From Woodsholea maritima DSM 17123 (lineage in GTDB: Bacteria; Pseudomonadota; Alphaproteobacteria; Caulobacterales; Maricaulaceae), in the NCBI RefSeq assembly GCF_000382325.1, contig NZ_KB908057.1, forward strand, positions 62,001-126,000: a stretch of DNA of 64,000 nucleotides, in the 5' to 3' direction. The position numbers were made by a program, and so were the translations under genes. Shown here one piece after another: positions 6,718 through 16,102 of this stretch. Every line of letters begins with the position of its first letter. Positions within the stretch are counted from its first letter, which is position 1. Under the pieces are notes generated by a model that saw nothing but the letters and a program-made list of their open reading frames with translations, searched no databases and was not told where the DNA came from.

Positions 6718-9043
6718 TGGTGTTGCTTCTCTCCCATTCCAAGCCAATGTCGCGGTTATAGAGAGCCGTTCGAGTGAGTAGCAAAAATTGATCCCCATAA
6801 AAATCCGGTTTTATATAGTGGGCGGCCCCGTTTTGGATAAGGGCCTCGCGATCTTTTGGGCTGATCTGAACAATGAAGCGTTGCAATTCGCGCGCGGCTT
6901 GGGAAGGCCATATTTTGCGCTGATCCAGATCTGTTAAGACTTGCTCGATCTCTGTTGAGGGTATGATGATTGGCAGGTTTCGATCTTTAATCATCTTGAA
7001 GCGCTCTGCGCAGGTGCGAAACTGTCCTTCGAGCATGGTGTTATGATCAAGCGTAAAGAGAGAGAGGATTTCGTTTTCGTCGACCCCTTGGGCACCTAAA
7101 CGCCAGGTAACTTCACGAAAATACCCTTCAACGGCTTCTAAGCTCAGAAGGTCGTCTTTAAAAATATGCTCAATGCGGCGAAAATCTTCTGCAAACCGTT
7201 TCATTTCAATATTCGCGGGTTGATCTTTGGGGGTAAAAACCGTGACGATGCTGTCTTCAGGGGGGCGTTTGCCGTGGCGATTACAGCGCCCTGCGGCTTG
7301 CGCAATATTGGCTAGTCCAGCCTCAGCACGCCACACTGTGGGAAAGTCCAGATCTACGCCCGCTTCAATCAGCGAGGTGGCGATCAAGCGGCACGGCTCA
7401 TTGTTCTGCAGGTGATGACCAACCTCTTCCAAAATGGTTTGACGGTCTGTAGCATGTTGGCGTGTGCTTAAATGCGTTACTCCTTCAAGATGGGCCTCTT
7501 TAAGAGCCTGGAATAGCTCACGTGCATGGGTACGCGAATTGACAATCACTAGGGCTTGGGGGCTACCTTTCAAGGTCTCAACCAGGCTGGCATCATCGCA
7601 CATACCCGCTAGTCTCACGACAACGCGCTTAAAATTTTGCACTAAGGCAGAAGGGTTGGGGGCAAGCTCTGTGACTTGGCTTTGTATGCGCAGGGGGTTG
7701 TTTTCTTGAGTGTCCGTATTGAGATGTAACTGATTGATGGGTTGAGTAGCCGTGCATAACACGACGCTACACTCATAATTGCGTGCAAGATTATCAAGGG
7801 CTTGGATGCATGGGCCCATCAAGCCCCAGGGTAAGCTTTGAACTTCGTCGATGATTATAATTGAGCGCGCGATATTATGAAGTTTTCGACATCGCGACGG
7901 GCGCGCGGCAAACAGGCTTTCAAATAGCTGAACTGTAGTGGTGACGATGAGGGGGGCAGCCCAATCTTCCATCGCCAAGTTAAGTTTGCTGCGAGCTTCA
8001 AGGGCATGATCGGCAGGAAAATTATTTAACTCAATTGCGCTGTGGTGCTCTAAAATATGCTGGCCAACCTCTGAGCCTAACACTGAGCGGAAAGTTTTCG
8101 CGGTTTGTTCAATAATTGAGGTAAACGGGATGGCATATATAATGCGCCGTAGGTCATGGTGCGCGGCATGATCCAGTGCGAAGCCTAGCGAGGTTAGCGT
8201 TTTTCCACCACCCGTCGGTACGGTCAGCGAGAACACACCTTTTGGCAAGCTTGCAAAACTGCGAACATGATTGTGCACGCGCGCGCGTTCATCTTCGACA
8301 AAGTTTTGTGTTTTCTGTATTGTACGAAAAGCATCCATCCGCTCATTAAGAGCCGTGAGAGCTTGCGGCAAGAGCATGGATAGGCTTGGCCAATCACGTG
8401 GTGGGATGCGACCTTCAAGTGTCGCATAATAGTGCTCAGTATCTTTGAAGTCGCTATCAACCAGACAGGAAAAAATCATACGGGTTAGAAAAGCGAATTC
8501 GAATCCATGCCAGGTCTTTTTTCCAAATTTAAAGCCTTGTGGGATCAATCCCTTAAGTTGGATATTAATCTCAGTTTCCCAGACCGGATCAAGCAAAGAC
8601 GGTTGAAAATTTTCTAAGCGTTCTTTCAATCTGCCACCGCCTTCATTTGAGAGCTGTCGCCAATCGGGTAATCCGGCATGATGGCCTGCAATGGCATAGC
8701 CGATAAGGCGGGAAAAAATCCTATCGGCTGGGCTTAAGTTTTGGGTAAGGGGGCTTTGGCTTACCACTTTTACAGCAGTTTCTACGGCCCATGCCCCGGC
8801 AAGGGCATGTTCAACTTTTATAGTTTCACCGCGAATGCGGCGCTGAAAGTCTAGATTATACTTGCCCAAGTCGTGCAAAATTCCAGCACATTGCGCGAGC
8901 GGGCCCGCCCCAAAAGAGCCTGCGAATTTGTATGCCAACGCACCGGTTTGCTTGAGATGGTCTTTAAGCAGATGCCAAGGCTGATTAGGGGTGTTGGGGG
9001 AGTGGGCGGCAAATATTTTTTCTGACATGATCTTAGGGAGCAT
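6701..9043 (-). CDS. cas3: CRISPR-associated helicase/nuclease Cas3 (HD + DExH)
   Basis: A 780-residue Cas3, the nuclease-helicase recruited by Cascade to shred target DNA. The N-terminal HD nuclease domain shows HLLKDHLKQTG, GILHDLGKYNLDFQ, VEHALAGAWAVE and GHHAGLPDW (about residues 20-160). The helicase follows with Walker A PTGGGKTLTSLGF, the DEVQ box in IIIIDEVQSLP, CTATQP and motif VI QAAGRCNRHGK. All catalytic motifs are present. The start may be 9043 or the ATG at 9028 (MSEKIFAAHSP, closer to family starts); neither has a clear Shine-Dalgarno. It leads the locus but is separated from cas5 by 370 bp, so it is probably transcribed on its own. Confidence 0.96.
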   Translation of the reverse strand: MLPKIMSEKIFAAHSPNTPNQPWHLLKDHLKQTGALAYKFAGSFGAGPLAQCAGILHDLGKYNLDFQRRIRGETIKVEHALAGAWAVETAVKVVSQSPLTQNLSPADRIFSRLIGYAIAGHHAGLPDWRQLSNEGGGRLKERLENFQPSLLDPVWETEINIQLKGLIPQGFKFGKKTWHGFEFAFLTRMIFSCLVDSDFKDTEHYYATLEGRIPPRDWPSLSMLLPQALTALNERMDAFRTIQKTQNFVEDERARVHNHVRSFASLPKGVFSLTVPTGGGKTLTSLGFALDHAAHHDLRRIIYAIPFTSIIEQTAKTFRSVLGSEVGQHILEHHSAIELNNFPADHALEARSKLNLAMEDWAAPLIVTTTVQLFESLFAARPSRCRKLHNIARSIIIIDEVQSLPWGLMGPCIQALDNLARNYECSVVLCTATQPINQLHLNTDTQENNPLRIQSQVTELAPNPSALVQNFKRVVVRLAGMCDDASLVETLKGSPQALVIVNSRTHARELFQALKEAHLEGVTHLSTRQHATDRQTILEEVGHHLQNNEPCRLIATSLIEAGVDLDFPTVWRAEAGLANIAQAAGRCNRHGKRPPEDSIVTVFTPKDQPANIEMKRFAEDFRRIEHIFKDDLLSLEAVEGYFREVTWRLGAQGVDENEILSLFTLDHNTMLEGQFRTCAERFKMIKDRNLPIIIPSTEIEQVLTDLDQRKIWPSQAARELQRFIVQISPKDREALIQNGAAHYIKPDFYGDQFLLLTRTALYNRDIGLEWERSNTMDIIL

Positions 9044-9248
9044 AGGGAAAGTGCAAAGCGGATAATAAAAGCCAGTGTTGAATTTCTAGCATGAAGGCTC
9101 AACATGAGGTAGCGTTGATTTGAACGCTTTATCTATTCGAGATGGCTAAGTTTTAACGCGGACGTCATGTCACCGGCAATGTTGGATCAGCTATGCCTGT
9201 CGCAGAGGCAAAATAGGCTTGAAAACCGACCTTGGGGGACATTGAACC
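9044..9248 (-). promoter_or_regulatory. Divergent intergenic region upstream of cas3 and the S41 peptidase
   Basis: 205 bp without a gene. It contains the inverted repeat GCGTT-N6-AACGC (9113-9128), a plausible operator. On the minus strand at 9102-9095 it holds TTGAGCCT, the same 8-mer as the seed of the crRNA-like RNA at 6459-6452, but preceded by ATG rather than TTC. No confident -10/-35 pair is assigned. Confidence 0.4.
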
Positions 9249-10310
9249 ATGCTGATTTCATCTCTTTTCATCTCTAGCCTGGCCCTGATGGGGGCGGTGC
9301 AGGATCAAGCTGACGTGCAAGACGTGCGCGCTACACGCAGCGCCGTGATCACAGAATTGGCGCAGGATTTAGAGTCGAACTTCCTGTTTCCTGACGCAGC
9401 CCATCAGTATGCGGCCTATTTGCGCGCGCGTGAATTAAGCGCTGAAGACTTAGCCATGGATGATGCGAGCTTTGCGCAGGCTTTGAGCGCTGAGCTGCAA
9501 CATATCCATCAAGACGCGCATTTGCGGGTAATGTGGGAGGATGAAAGCGCGCCGAGCCCAGAAGCGGGCCCGCGTCAACCGCGCCAGCGCCCGGCGAGCA
9601 TGGAGGCGGGCCAGTGGCTGACGCCGAGCATCGCCTATATTCGTTTTAATGCGTTTTTTGGTGAGCCAGCGGTGATGGCCGAGCTGGAAAACTTTGTCGA
9701 CACCCATGCCGGGGCAGAGACGTTGATCATTGATATTCGGGGCCATCGTGGCGGCGGATTAGACGAAATGGATGTGCTCTTCCCGGAGCTTTATCGCGAG
9801 CCGACGGATTTGCTGGTTATGGAGACGCGCCGTTCGGTCGATGAAGAGCGCGGCTCTCCCATTCGCGAAGGTCGCACGATTGTCGCAATTGACAGCACAC
9901 CAGAGGTGGTGCGCCGCAAGCATGTGGTCATCCCCAGTGAGACGCCACGCTTGGCCGATACGCAGCTTTATGTGCTGACGTCGCAGTATTCCGCCTCCGC
10001 GGCCGAGCATTTCGCCATGGTGCTTCAACGCACTCAACGCGCCACCTTGGTGGGTGAGGCAACCTGGGGCGGTGCTCATTATGGCGGTACGGTAGATTTG
10101 GGGGATGGCTATGCGGTTTTCATTCCAGTTGGGCGCAGTTTTAACCCCGATACGGGTGCGGATTGGGAAGGCGTGGGCGTGATACCCGATATCGCTGTTC
10201 CGGCTGAGGAGGCTTTGGTGCGTGCACTGAGCGAAGCGGGGGTGACGCAAGAGGATGCCGAACGGATCGACCAAGAGCTCGCTTTTGTCGTGCCTCGTCG
10301 CGCACCGTAA
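9249..10310 (+). CDS. Exported S41-family serine peptidase
   Basis: A 353-residue protein with an N-terminal hydrophobic signal (MLISSLFISSLALMGAV). Residues about 30-110 look like the helical N-terminal domain of tail-specific/IRBP-type peptidases (ELAQDLESNFLFPDAAHQYA). The catalytic domain follows: SIAYIRFNAFFG, LIIDIRGHRGGG, and LTSQYSASAAEHFAMVL with the nucleophilic Ser and its neighbourhood, then VGEATWGGAHYGG. No PDZ domain is visible. It should cleave peptides in the periplasm; the substrate is unknown. It is divergent from cas3, and convergent with the TonB receptor through a shared terminator. Confidence 0.88.
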   Translation: MLISSLFISSLALMGAVQDQADVQDVRATRSAVITELAQDLESNFLFPDAAHQYAAYLRARELSAEDLAMDDASFAQALSAELQHIHQDAHLRVMWEDESAPSPEAGPRQPRQRPASMEAGQWLTPSIAYIRFNAFFGEPAVMAELENFVDTHAGAETLIIDIRGHRGGGLDEMDVLFPELYREPTDLLVMETRRSVDEERGSPIREGRTIVAIDSTPEVVRRKHVVIPSETPRLADTQLYVLTSQYSASAAEHFAMVLQRTQRATLVGEATWGGAHYGGTVDLGDGYAVFIPVGRSFNPDTGADWEGVGVIPDIAVPAEEALVRALSEAGVTQEDAERIDQELAFVVPRRAP

Positions 10311-10314
10311 AAAA

Positions 10315-10338
10315 AAGGCGGCCCAATTGAGCCGCCTT
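10315..10338. terminator. Bidirectional intrinsic terminator
   Basis: The perfect 8-bp stem AAGGCGGC/GCCGCCTT with an 8-nt loop lies between the convergent peptidase and TonB-receptor genes. It has a run of A before it, giving a U-run for minus-strand transcripts, and only a short TT on the plus side. Confidence 0.8.
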
Positions 10339-10365
10339 AGTCAGTTCAGGGTTAGGTTTATGGAT

Positions 10366-12552
10366 TTAGTATTTAACGCGCAGCTCAACCCCTAAAGTGC
10401 GCGGATCGCCCACCTGGGCAAAGGTTGCGTCATAGGGGTAGTTACCGCCTTTATTGCGGAAGGAGATATTGTCGATATAGTCTTCATCTAGCAGGTTGTC
10501 GGCGAAGAGATAGATCGCGTAATGGTCTTGTTCCCAGCCGATTTTGGCATCGACAACGGTGCGCGCATCAATGGTGGCCGGGAAGACGGTGACGCCATAG
10601 GCGTCAGTACGCGGATTGATGATCTCAATCGTGTCGGCATTTTCTGAACCGTCGAAGCTTTCATCTTCGAAGGTGACAGACGCGGTGGCAAAGAAGCCAT
10701 GGTCATTGCGATAGACCGCGCCGAAGCTGCCGGAATAGGTGGGGGCTTTGCCGAATTCATTGCCAACAATAGAGGTGTCGCGGCCACTGGCGCTGCCTTT
10801 GAACTCGGTATCAAGATAACCCAAGGTCAAGAAGCCTTCCAAATGATCCGTGAAGTCGTATGAGGCCTCAACTTCGATACCGAAGGCTTCAGAGGATCCC
10901 AGATTTGCAGGATTGTTCTGGGCATCGGTTCCGATCTGGTTGGTCCAGTCGATGAAGAAGATATTGGTATTGGCGGTTAAGCGTTCATCTTGATAGCGTA
11001 GAGCCAGTTCATAATTCCAAAGCTTTTCTTCATCCGCTTCGAAGGCTTTGATCTCATTGGTTTGATCATCGCGGTAGCTGGTGCGGTAGCCTGGACGTGT
11101 CCCGCGCGCGGCGGCAAAGGTTGTCGAGAATGTGTCTGTCCAGTTGACCATGACTGAGGCTTTAGGCGAGACCAAAGTCTGTTCAAATACAGGATCAGCA
11201 TCACCCGATACGGTCCCGATCAAAGTCTCGTTTTTGAAACGCTCAACGCGTAATCCGCCGCCCAAGGTGATGAAATCATCCATCAGCGGGAAGAAAACAT
11301 CGCCGTATACAGATGTACTGGTGATGTCTTTGTTGTTTGATGAGGTGAAGCTGGGGTTCGCTGGGAAGGGATCATTATAAGGATCGGTGACATTGCCCCA
11401 GAAGATCAGATTATAGGTGGAATCAATGTGCTCGTGATAGAGCCCTGCTGCGCCATAGAAGCGGCCATAGTCAAAGCGGGCCCGGAATTCTGTGGCGAAA
11501 ATCTGCTCGTCTGGCATTTCGCTATACGCGCGGCCAAAATCGGGCTCATTAGAATAGTCCAGCTCAGCAAAGGTTTTTTCTGAGGCGTCGTTATAACCGA
11601 TCATCCAGCTCAGCTGGATATTCTCGTTAAGCTCATAACCCATATTCAGCTGGGCCATTTCCATTTTATAGATACGCTCTTCAACCGTATCGACGATACT
11701 TTTGCGCCGGTCGCCATGGTCTTCCATGAGGAAAATTTCCAAGGGAATGGAATCAAGGCCTGTTTCGAAGTTGAAGGAGTAGAGAGACAAGGTGGCGTCA
11801 AAGCCGGGCAGGAAATCAGGTTCCCAACGCAGCTTGCCGCGCACATTGATGCTGTCGCGATAGTCGACATCATCGCGGTTGCGCGTGGTGTTCTCGATGG
11901 CCCCATCGGTGTGGGCGGCCTCAACGGTCAAACGTCCGGTGAGGTTCATGGATTCAACAACTGGACCGCTGACGGCGAAGCTGGCCGAATGCGTATTGTC
12001 TTCAGCTACGATCAAGCGGCTATCAAATTCAAACTCATCCGTAGGGTTTTTGGTTTGGATATAGATCGAGCCAACTGGCGTTTGACGGCCCCGGGTGATC
12101 TGGACGCCGCGATAAACTTCTAATTGCTCAACATCCCAGGTGGACTGTGCGCCGGCAAACAGGTTGAGGCTGAAGGCGTCGGCCGGGATGATCATACCAT
12201 CCATATAGATGCCAGACACTGGCTGACCAGCCGTAGAGGCTCCGCCGGTCTGGTTGGTATTGTTGTTGATGCCGCGAATGTTGAAGTTCAACTCACCATT
12301 GTTCGAGGACACATTGGCCACGCGGCGCAGCGCGTCGAAATAATCGTCGAAATTGGCATCATCCAAGGTTGGGCCGCCGATGATGGCTACAGAGGTGGGC
12401 GTATCTTGAACGCTGCGGTTCAGGCCCTCACCATAAACGGTGATGACTTCAGGTTGGGTGCGTTGGGTTTGCGGCGCAGTGTCGTCTTGGGCGACAGCCA
12501 TCGCGGCGCAAAGTGCGCTTAAGGCAACGGAAGAACAAAGTAGACGTAGCAT
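10366..12552 (-). CDS. TonB-dependent outer-membrane receptor
   Basis: 728 residues with a signal peptide ending near AMAVAQ, a TonB-box-like stretch (PEVITVYGEG), a plug domain (SVQDTPTSVAIIGGPTL ... FNIRGINNNTNQTGG ... VEQLEVYRGVQITRGRQTPVG) and a 22-strand barrel closing with the usual aromatic terminus (GVELRVKY). It imports siderophores or other bulky nutrients using TonB energy; the ligand cannot be told from sequence. GGAGG lies about 8 nt before the ATG. It is monocistronic, with a long AT-rich upstream region that may carry the regulatory sites. Confidence 0.93.
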   Translation of the reverse strand: MLRLLCSSVALSALCAAMAVAQDDTAPQTQRTQPEVITVYGEGLNRSVQDTPTSVAIIGGPTLDDANFDDYFDALRRVANVSSNNGELNFNIRGINNNTNQTGGASTAGQPVSGIYMDGMIIPADAFSLNLFAGAQSTWDVEQLEVYRGVQITRGRQTPVGSIYIQTKNPTDEFEFDSRLIVAEDNTHSASFAVSGPVVESMNLTGRLTVEAAHTDGAIENTTRNRDDVDYRDSINVRGKLRWEPDFLPGFDATLSLYSFNFETGLDSIPLEIFLMEDHGDRRKSIVDTVEERIYKMEMAQLNMGYELNENIQLSWMIGYNDASEKTFAELDYSNEPDFGRAYSEMPDEQIFATEFRARFDYGRFYGAAGLYHEHIDSTYNLIFWGNVTDPYNDPFPANPSFTSSNNKDITSTSVYGDVFFPLMDDFITLGGGLRVERFKNETLIGTVSGDADPVFEQTLVSPKASVMVNWTDTFSTTFAAARGTRPGYRTSYRDDQTNEIKAFEADEEKLWNYELALRYQDERLTANTNIFFIDWTNQIGTDAQNNPANLGSSEAFGIEVEASYDFTDHLEGFLTLGYLDTEFKGSASGRDTSIVGNEFGKAPTYSGSFGAVYRNDHGFFATASVTFEDESFDGSENADTIEIINPRTDAYGVTVFPATIDARTVVDAKIGWEQDHYAIYLFADNLLDEDYIDNISFRNKGGNYPYDATFAQVGDPRTLGVELRVKY

Positions 12553-13054
12553 GATAATCCCCTCCTAAGGCCCCCACGGGCCATGGCGTTTGCTGAAAGG
12601 GTGCGTTAGAGGGTAGCTTTGACACTTAGATGAACGTTTGTTGACGGAAATATAAAGGGCCTTGAGGTGGTATTTTATACTTCAGAAATCCTGTATTTAA
12701 TCCGAATTTATTGCACCACGTTTATATAAGCGGGATTTATTCTATCGAAAAACGGGAATAAAGTGATCTCGAGTCTGCAACAAAATATGAATGCCAGAAA
12801 AAAATTATGTACGAACAATTTCTTATTTCAATGAAAATAAAGATAAAATATTTGCTCGTACATTTTTAAAACATAATCTTTATCTGTTTAAGTCAGTACT
12901 ATAACGAATAATGTGCTTTGTCCGCCACACGGTGTGTGCATACGCACTTGTGTGAAGCGTTATTGGCTTTGTTCATCTTGATCTCTCCTTGAGGGGGAGT
13001 GTGTTGAGGGCTTCGGGCTCGCCTTACTGCCCTACCGGGTGTCAAATCCGCATG
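12553..13054. other. Gene-poor, AT-rich intergenic region
   Basis: About 500 bp between the pheT terminator and the TonB receptor. Bases 12640-12900 are much richer in A/T than their surroundings and include a long-range inverted repeat (GTACGAACAA near 12808, TTGCTCGTAC near 12853-12862). This is presumably the receptor's promoter and operator region. Apart from the 25-codon ORF at 12976-12899 I see no gene. Confidence 0.5.
12899..12976 (-). CDS. Possible 25-residue small ORF
   Basis: ATG at 12976 with a strong AAGGAG 8 nt upstream, and TAG at 12901-12899. The peptide is MNKANNASHKCVCTHRVADK plus five residues, with a Cys-x-Cys. It is 137 bp after pheT, beyond the pheT terminator, and about 350 bp before the TonB receptor on the same strand. 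It could be a leader peptide for the receptor or a chance ORF. The Shine-Dalgarno is the main support. Confidence 0.25.
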   Translation of the reverse strand: MNKANNASHKCVCTHRVADKAHYSL

Positions 13055-13084
13055 AAAAACCCCTTCAGGCGGGGCCTGAAGGGG
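13055..13084 (-). terminator. pheT terminator
   Basis: On the minus strand the 11-bp stem CCCCTTCAGGC/GCCTGAAGGGG is followed by five T, directly downstream of the pheT stop. This is a strong intrinsic terminator. Confidence 0.88.
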
Positions 13085-13111
13085 TAAGGGTTTTCACTTA
13101 AACGCTATGGC

Positions 13112-15511
13112 CTAGCCACGCAGGCTTGCACCATTTTTTTCCGCCACCTTGATGATGGCGGCAGAAACCGCTTCAAGATCCTTATCAGTAAGGGTTTTAT
13201 CCGTAGGCTGAAGAGTGACTTCCAGTGCCAGCGAAACATGACCTTCTGGCACGCCTTGGCCTTCATAGACGTCGAACATATTGACCTCTGTGATCAGGGC
13301 CTTATCCGCGCCTTTGACGGCTTTAAGAAGCTCGCCAGCGGGGATGGATTTATCCATCAAGAAGGCAAAGTCGCGCCGTACCGGCATTAAGTCCGACAGC
13401 TCCAGCGGCGCGCGCGCTTTAAGGGCTTTTTTCTTGGCCGCTGGGATGCCTTTCAAGAACACTTCAAACGCGACCATGCGCCCATCGACGCCCAGAGCTT
13501 TAAGCACTTTGGGATGAATTTCCCCGAACTCCGCCAGGATATTTTTTGGGCCCAGGCGCAGAACGCCAGAGCGGCCCGGATGCCACCAGTCGCGCGCCTT
13601 AGCGGCGATTTGCAGATTATCGACCGGGGCACCGGCTGCGGCCAGGGCCGCCAGGGCATCGGCCTTGGCATCAAACAGATCAGCCGCTTTTGCGCCCTGC
13701 CAGTCGCGGGTTTTGACCACGGCGCGCACGCCCGCGATCACGGTTTGCTGACCCTTGGGGCTATCATCAAGATAGATGGGACCCGCTTCAAAGAAGCGCC
13801 CATCATAGAAGCCGCGATCAGCGCTCTTCTGGACCGCTTTGATCAGATGGATCAGCGCGCTGGGGCGCATGACATTCAGCTCTGATGAGATGGGATTGGC
13901 CAGGCGCAAACCTTCGCCATGACCGCCGAACAAGGCCGCATCGGGCTCATGGGCGAAGGACCAGGTGATCGCTTCTTGATAGCCCCGTCCTGCAATGGCC
14001 CGGCGTGCGGCGCGCACGCGGTTTTGCATCTCCGTTGCGGGGGGGGTTAAACGCGCGCCATCCGGGCGCTGCATGGAGACGGTTGGCAATTTGTCATAGC
14101 CATGGATACGCGCGATCTCTTCGACCAGATCGGCACTCTGGCTGGCATCACCGCGCCAGCTTGGAACCTTGACGACCCAAGGCGTTTGGGCGGTATCGGC
14201 CTCAAAGCCCAAGGCGCTGAGGATCTCGATAATGCGTGCCTCATTTAGATCCAAACCGGTCAGGCGTTTGACTTCGCTGGGGTTGAAGGCAATGTCGGCC
14301 GGATTGGCGGGGATCTCGCCGAAGATCACGGCTTCAGAGGCTTCGCCGCCACATAGGTCCAGAACCAGGCGCGTCGCCCATTCAATGCCGTCCTTGACGC
14401 TTTGCGGATCGACGCCGCGCTCAAAGCGGTATTTGGCATCACTATCAATGGCCAGCTCGCGCGCGGTGGCGCGAATAAGGGTCGGGTCGAAATAGGCACA
14501 CTCGATAAAGACATCGGTGGTAGAAAGCTCAGAACCTGAATTTTCCGCACCAATAATTCCGCCCAGACCCAGGCATTTTTCTTCGTCCGCGATGACGCAC
14601 ATGCCTTCGCTGGGGGTATAGGCCTTGTCATTGAGGGCGTCGAAATGATCGCCCTCACCCACGCTGCGACGCACATGAATATCGCCGTTCAAGCGGGCCA
14701 CATCATAGACGTGTAAGGGGCGCGCGCGATCAAACGTCATCAGATTGGTGATATCCACCAGGATATTGATCGAGCGTAGGCCGATGGATTCCAGCTTGGT
14801 TTTCAACCAGGCTGGCGAAGGTCCGTTTTTGACCCCTTTGATGAGGCGGCCCGCATAGGCGGGGCAGGCCTCAGGGTAATCCAGATGAACTTTAATCGGG
14901 CAGGGGAAGTTGCCAGGCACGGGCTCGGCATGGGCGGGCGTTTTCAAGGTGCCGATCCCGGCGGCGGCCAGATCGCGCGCAATGCCAAACACGCCCAACC
15001 AATCAGGTCGGTTCGGGGTAACCTCGAAATCAATGACGGGATTGTCCACGCCCAGCGCCACGGCGGCGGGGGTGCCGACGGCCCAATCCTCTTTCAGATC
15101 GGCGATGCCGTCATGATCTTCCCCGGCATTGAGTTCTTTGCTCGAGCACATCATGCCATGGGATTCAATGCCGCGAATTTTGCGCGGTTTTTTATCCAGC
15201 GCGAAATCCAAGCCCGGAATATAGGTGCCCAGGGGGGCATAAATCGCGCGCATCCCGGCGCGGGCATTGGGCGCCCCGCATACAATCTGCTTCATACCGT
15301 CCTTGGTTTCCACCTGACACACGCGCAGCTTGTCCGCATCGGGATGGGGCTCAGCGCTGTGCACATAGGCGACGGTAAAGTCTTTTAGTGCCTCAGCCGG
15401 ATTGTCGATGTCTTCAATTTCTAGACCAGCCATCGTCATCGCTTCATCCAGATCGTGAAGGGCGATATCGGTCTCTAAATGCTCTTTGAGCCAGGACAGG
15501 GAGAATTTCAT
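13112..15511 (-). CDS. pheT: Phenylalanine--tRNA ligase beta subunit
   Basis: A 799-residue PheT of full bacterial length. It forms an alpha2-beta2 enzyme with PheS that charges tRNA-Phe; the beta subunit carries the editing site and tRNA-binding domains. It starts MKFSLSWLKEHLETDIALHD. The N-terminal tRNA-binding (EMAP-like) domain has HPDADKLRVCQV, the B3/B4 editing domain has the segment around NILVDITNLMTFDRARPLHVYD, B5 follows, and the C-terminal anticodon-binding domain ends with DLMPVRRDFAFLMDK. It is separated from pheS by an unrelated gene, which is unusual. Confidence 0.98.
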   Translation of the reverse strand: MKFSLSWLKEHLETDIALHDLDEAMTMAGLEIEDIDNPAEALKDFTVAYVHSAEPHPDADKLRVCQVETKDGMKQIVCGAPNARAGMRAIYAPLGTYIPGLDFALDKKPRKIRGIESHGMMCSSKELNAGEDHDGIADLKEDWAVGTPAAVALGVDNPVIDFEVTPNRPDWLGVFGIARDLAAAGIGTLKTPAHAEPVPGNFPCPIKVHLDYPEACPAYAGRLIKGVKNGPSPAWLKTKLESIGLRSINILVDITNLMTFDRARPLHVYDVARLNGDIHVRRSVGEGDHFDALNDKAYTPSEGMCVIADEEKCLGLGGIIGAENSGSELSTTDVFIECAYFDPTLIRATARELAIDSDAKYRFERGVDPQSVKDGIEWATRLVLDLCGGEASEAVIFGEIPANPADIAFNPSEVKRLTGLDLNEARIIEILSALGFEADTAQTPWVVKVPSWRGDASQSADLVEEIARIHGYDKLPTVSMQRPDGARLTPPATEMQNRVRAARRAIAGRGYQEAITWSFAHEPDAALFGGHGEGLRLANPISSELNVMRPSALIHLIKAVQKSADRGFYDGRFFEAGPIYLDDSPKGQQTVIAGVRAVVKTRDWQGAKAADLFDAKADALAALAAAGAPVDNLQIAAKARDWWHPGRSGVLRLGPKNILAEFGEIHPKVLKALGVDGRMVAFEVFLKGIPAAKKKALKARAPLELSDLMPVRRDFAFLMDKSIPAGELLKAVKGADKALITEVNMFDVYEGQGVPEGHVSLALEVTLQPTDKTLTDKDLEAVSAAIIKVAEKNGASLRG

Positions 15512-15544
15512 CGTAGGGCGTCCTTAAAATAAATCGTATCGGGG

Positions 15545-16102
15545 CTAGAGGTCGCTAGACGGGGCGGCGCTGCAATCTTTGACGGGTTTGGGGCGGTGAT
15601 TGTCCAAATCGCGTACCCAGCATTCATTCAAGCTGGAGCAGTAACACACCTCAAAGCGCATATGATCGCCGTAATATTGGAAGGTCTCGACCAGATCATC
15701 ATAACTGCGGCCGGGATATTCAAAGGCGAAGGGGGTGGCGGTTTCGCCGCTCGCCATAATCCGTCCCCGGATTGTATCGAAGGAGTGATTGCCGCCTTCT
15801 GGTGCGGTTTTGACTAGATCATTAAAGCTGGCGATAAATTCATCGCCAACATAGACCCGCACGCGTTCCACCATGGCGGGGCCAACGCCGACATTGGTAA
15901 CGCGCATGCCGATGGAGGTGCCTTGCGGGTGGGCGCTGATAAAGCCACCGACCTGGATCGCGGGCCAGATCGAAGCGCGAATTTCCGTGCGCATGATATG
16001 GGCTTGATAGGTGCTGACACAGATTGCAGCAATACCAACTACGATCGCGGCGATCGAGCCAATGGTTTCAAACCGGCTCCAGGGGCGGCGGGTGCGGGCC
16101 AT
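15545..16102 (-). CDS. Small membrane-anchored protein of unknown function, inserted between pheS and pheT
   Basis: 185 residues. After a basic N-terminus ([12 protein letters not shown]) there is one membrane segment (about residues 14-34, IGSIAAIVVGIAAICVSTY), then a soluble domain of about 145 residues with a beta-rich look (VGGFISAHPQGTSIGMRVTN, VGVGPAMVERVRVYVG). Four cysteines are near the C-terminus (CYC, NECW, KDC), possibly disulfide-bonded in the periplasm. I recognise no family. Its ATG overlaps the pheS stop (TAATG), so it is coupled to pheS, and it is 33 bp before pheT. No link to translation is visible in the sequence. Confidence 0.75.
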   Translation of the reverse strand: MARTRRPWSRFETIGSIAAIVVGIAAICVSTYQAHIMRTEIRASIWPAIQVGGFISAHPQGTSIGMRVTNVGVGPAMVERVRVYVGDEFIASFNDLVKTAPEGGNHSFDTIRGRIMASGETATPFAFEYPGRSYDDLVETFQYYGDHMRFEVCYCSSLNECWVRDLDNHRPKPVKDCSAAPSSDL

